In this document: one piece after another, positions 13,447-14,463 of the stretch
Layout: each line of letters starts with the position of its first letter
Position numbering within the stretch: the first letter of the stretch is position 1
DNA from: Lachnospiraceae bacterium UBA3282
Lineage (GTDB): Bacteria; Bacillota; Clostridia; Lachnospirales; Lachnospiraceae
Direction of reading: 5' to 3'
DNA length: 14,463 bases
Assembly: GCA_002361735.1 (NCBI GenBank)
Contig: DETS01000037.1
Span: 1 to 14,463 of the forward strand
The notes under the pieces: model-generated
Told to the model about the DNA's origin: nothing
Database searches by the model: none
What the model saw: only the letters and a program-made list of their open reading frames with translations
Made by a program: the position numbers and the translations under genes

Positions 13447-13475
13447 ATGATATCAAAATGATATCATAATGTCAA
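13447..13475 (-). promoter_or_regulatory. Promoter of the SPFH-RHH unit overlaid by two TGATATCA boxes
   Basis: A consensus -35 TTGACA (13470-13475) and -10 TATCAT (13447-13452) are 17 bp apart on the minus strand. Two identical 8-bp palindromes TGATATCA (13448-13455 and 13459-13466) lie within and over the -10, with an 11-bp period, about one helical turn. This is the arrangement expected of a repressor-controlled promoter. Confidence 0.7.
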
Positions 13476-13534
13476 GCGGACATTTTAAGAATCCGGAATG
13501 AATGTCATGTGACAGATGATTTATTTTTGTGCGC

Positions 13535-13569
13535 AAAAAAACGGCACGAATTTGGTGCTCGTGCCGTTT
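13535..13569 (-). terminator. Intrinsic terminator of purC
   Basis: A perfect 11-bp stem (AAACGGCACGA at 13539-13549 with TCGTGCCGTTT at 13559-13569) has a 9-nt loop and, in the leftward direction, ends in seven T (13535-13541 complement), some of which also pair in the stem. It lies about 40 nt past the purC stop. Confidence 0.9.
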
Positions 13570-13611
13570 GGATCAGGTATTTGTAAAATGATAGGTATGT
13601 GTGGAAGCAAT

Positions 13612-14463
13612 TTACAACTGTTTCCCGGTCAAAAGTTCGTAGCCCTGCAGATACTTGTCGATGGTTTTCTGCACAATGTCATCGGGCAGCTTCCAGTCGT
13701 GCCCCTCATTGGCTTTGAGCCAGTCTCTGGCAAACTGCTTGTCAAAGGAGGGCTGACTGTGTCCCGGCTCATACCCTTCCGCGGGCCAGAAGCGGGAACT
13801 GTCGGGGGTGAGCATTTCATCGCCGAGGACGATATTGCCGTTTTCGTCCAGGCCGAACTCAAATTTTGTGTCCGCAATGATGATGCCGCGGGTCAGTGCG
13901 TATTCCGCGCATTTTTTATAGAGGGCAATGGTGTAGTCCCTGAGCTTTTCGGCATATTCCGCGCCCTTTCCGGGGTAACGCTTTTCCAGATAATCGACGC
14001 TCTGCGCAAAGGAGATGTTCTCGTCGTGATCGCCGATCTCCGCCTTGGTGGAGGGGGTGTAGATGGGCTCGGGCAGTTTGTCTGATTCTTTCAGACCTGC
14101 GGGCAGCGTGATGCCGCAGACCGTGCCGTCCTTTTGATAACTCGCCCAGCCGCTGCCGGTGATGTAGCCGCGGACGATGCACTCAATAGGGAGCATGTCT
14201 AATTTCTTACAGAGCATACTGTTGCCGTCAAATTTCTCCTGTCTGAAAAACTCGGGCATATCCTTCACATCCACGGAAATCATGTGGTTGGGCAGGATAT
14301 CGCTTGTCATATCGAACCAGAATTTTGACATCTGTGTCAGAACTGTCCCCTTTTTTGTTACCTGATTCTTTAAGATTACGTCAAAGCAGCTGATGCGGTC
14401 GGTTGCGACCATGATCAGGCTGTCGCCGTTGTCGTAGATTTCGCGTACTTTTCCTTCTTTGAT
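13612..14463 (-). CDS. purC: Phosphoribosylaminoimidazole-succinocarboxamide synthase (SAICAR synthase), 5'-partial
   Basis: The visible 283 residues run from the right edge to a TAA stop; the start lies outside. The enzyme joins L-aspartate to CAIR with ATP to give SAICAR in de novo purine synthesis. Recognisable blocks: KEGKVREIYD at the edge, VATDRISCFDVIL, the ATP-grasp-like core IECIVRGYITGSGW, ITLPAGLKESDKLPEPIYTPSTKAE split over two motifs, DHDENISF, IIIADTKFEFG, and the SRFWPAEGY and SFDKQFARDWL C-terminal signatures. Conservation is high with no sign of damage. An internal ATG at 14410-14412 is not the real start, because family sequence continues upstream to the edge. It is followed by a strong terminator, so it is the last gene of its transcript and independent of the SPFH unit. 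Confidence 0.97.
   Translation of the reverse strand: MKEGKVREIYDNGDSLIMVATDRISCFDVILKNQVTKKGTVLTQMSKFWFDMTSDILPNHMISVDVKDMPEFFRQEKFDGNSMLCKKLDMLPIECIVRGYITGSGWASYQKDGTVCGITLPAGLKESDKLPEPIYTPSTKAEIGDHDENISFAQSVDYLEKRYPGKGAEYAEKLRDYTIALYKKCAEYALTRGIIIADTKFEFGLDENGNIVLGDEMLTPDSSRFWPAEGYEPGHSQPSFDKQFARDWLKANEGHDWKLPDDIVQKTIDKYLQGYELLTGKQL

Noticed and set aside
13516..14085. 189-codon plus-strand frame across purC
   Set aside because: It runs through the purC terminator and antisense to a highly conserved purC; a shadow frame.
1..14463. CRISPR arrays, tRNA or rRNA genes
   Set aside because: No regularly spaced repeats and no tRNA- or rRNA-like sequence were recognised by reading; a covariance-model search was not possible.

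Overview
The window looks like a chromosomal segment from a Gram-positive, plant-polysaccharide-associated Clostridia species, most likely a Lachnospiraceae member. The clues are AGGAGG-type ribosome binding sites, a TnpW-type mobile element, GH74 and GH5 glycosidase relics, a DUF5722-like secreted protein, and a YidC core whose first helix resembles Lachnospiraceae YidC. This assignment comes from family resemblance; no database search was possible.

Left part (1-1956): the first ~285 bases are the end of a mobile element with a tnpW gene. It cuts off the 3' end of a leftward GH74-like beta-propeller glycosidase (xyloglucanase type), whose reading frame now runs antisense into tnpW. Upstream of the GH74 start lies the decayed C-terminal part of a GH5 cellulase, with an internal deletion and a frameshift. 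This looks like a beta-glucan degradation locus being lost.

Middle (1910-9593): a methyl-accepting chemotaxis protein with an extracytoplasmic zinc-binding CZB domain reads rightward and overlaps tail-to-tail with a tightly packed leftward operon of four genes. From the promoter at 9565-9593 these are: (1) a YidC/Oxa1-type membrane domain fused to a CDP-glycerol glycerophosphotransferase-like domain; (2) a LicC-type cytidylyltransferase fused to a class I/II PLP enzyme; (3) an ornithine cyclodeaminase/mu-crystallin family reductase; (4) an octopine/nopaline (opine) dehydrogenase family protein. Spacing is 2 nt, a 4-nt ATGA overlap, and about 50 nt. The set reads as one pathway: make an amino-containing phospho-headgroup, activate it with CTP, modify its amine by reductive chemistry, and transfer it at the membrane to a surface polymer or lipid. 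The chemistry is inference. I know of no characterised system with this composition, and it is the best candidate for something undescribed here.

Right part (9661-14463): a zinc-dependent phospholipase C-like protein, a secreted DUF5722-like (beta/alpha)-barrel protein, then, on the minus strand, a two-gene unit of an SPFH/band 7 membrane protein and a small ribbon-helix-helix DNA-binding protein. The unit is driven by a strong promoter overlaid with two TGATATCA palindromes, suggesting autoregulation. Last comes purC (SAICAR synthase), which runs off the right edge and ends at a clear intrinsic terminator.
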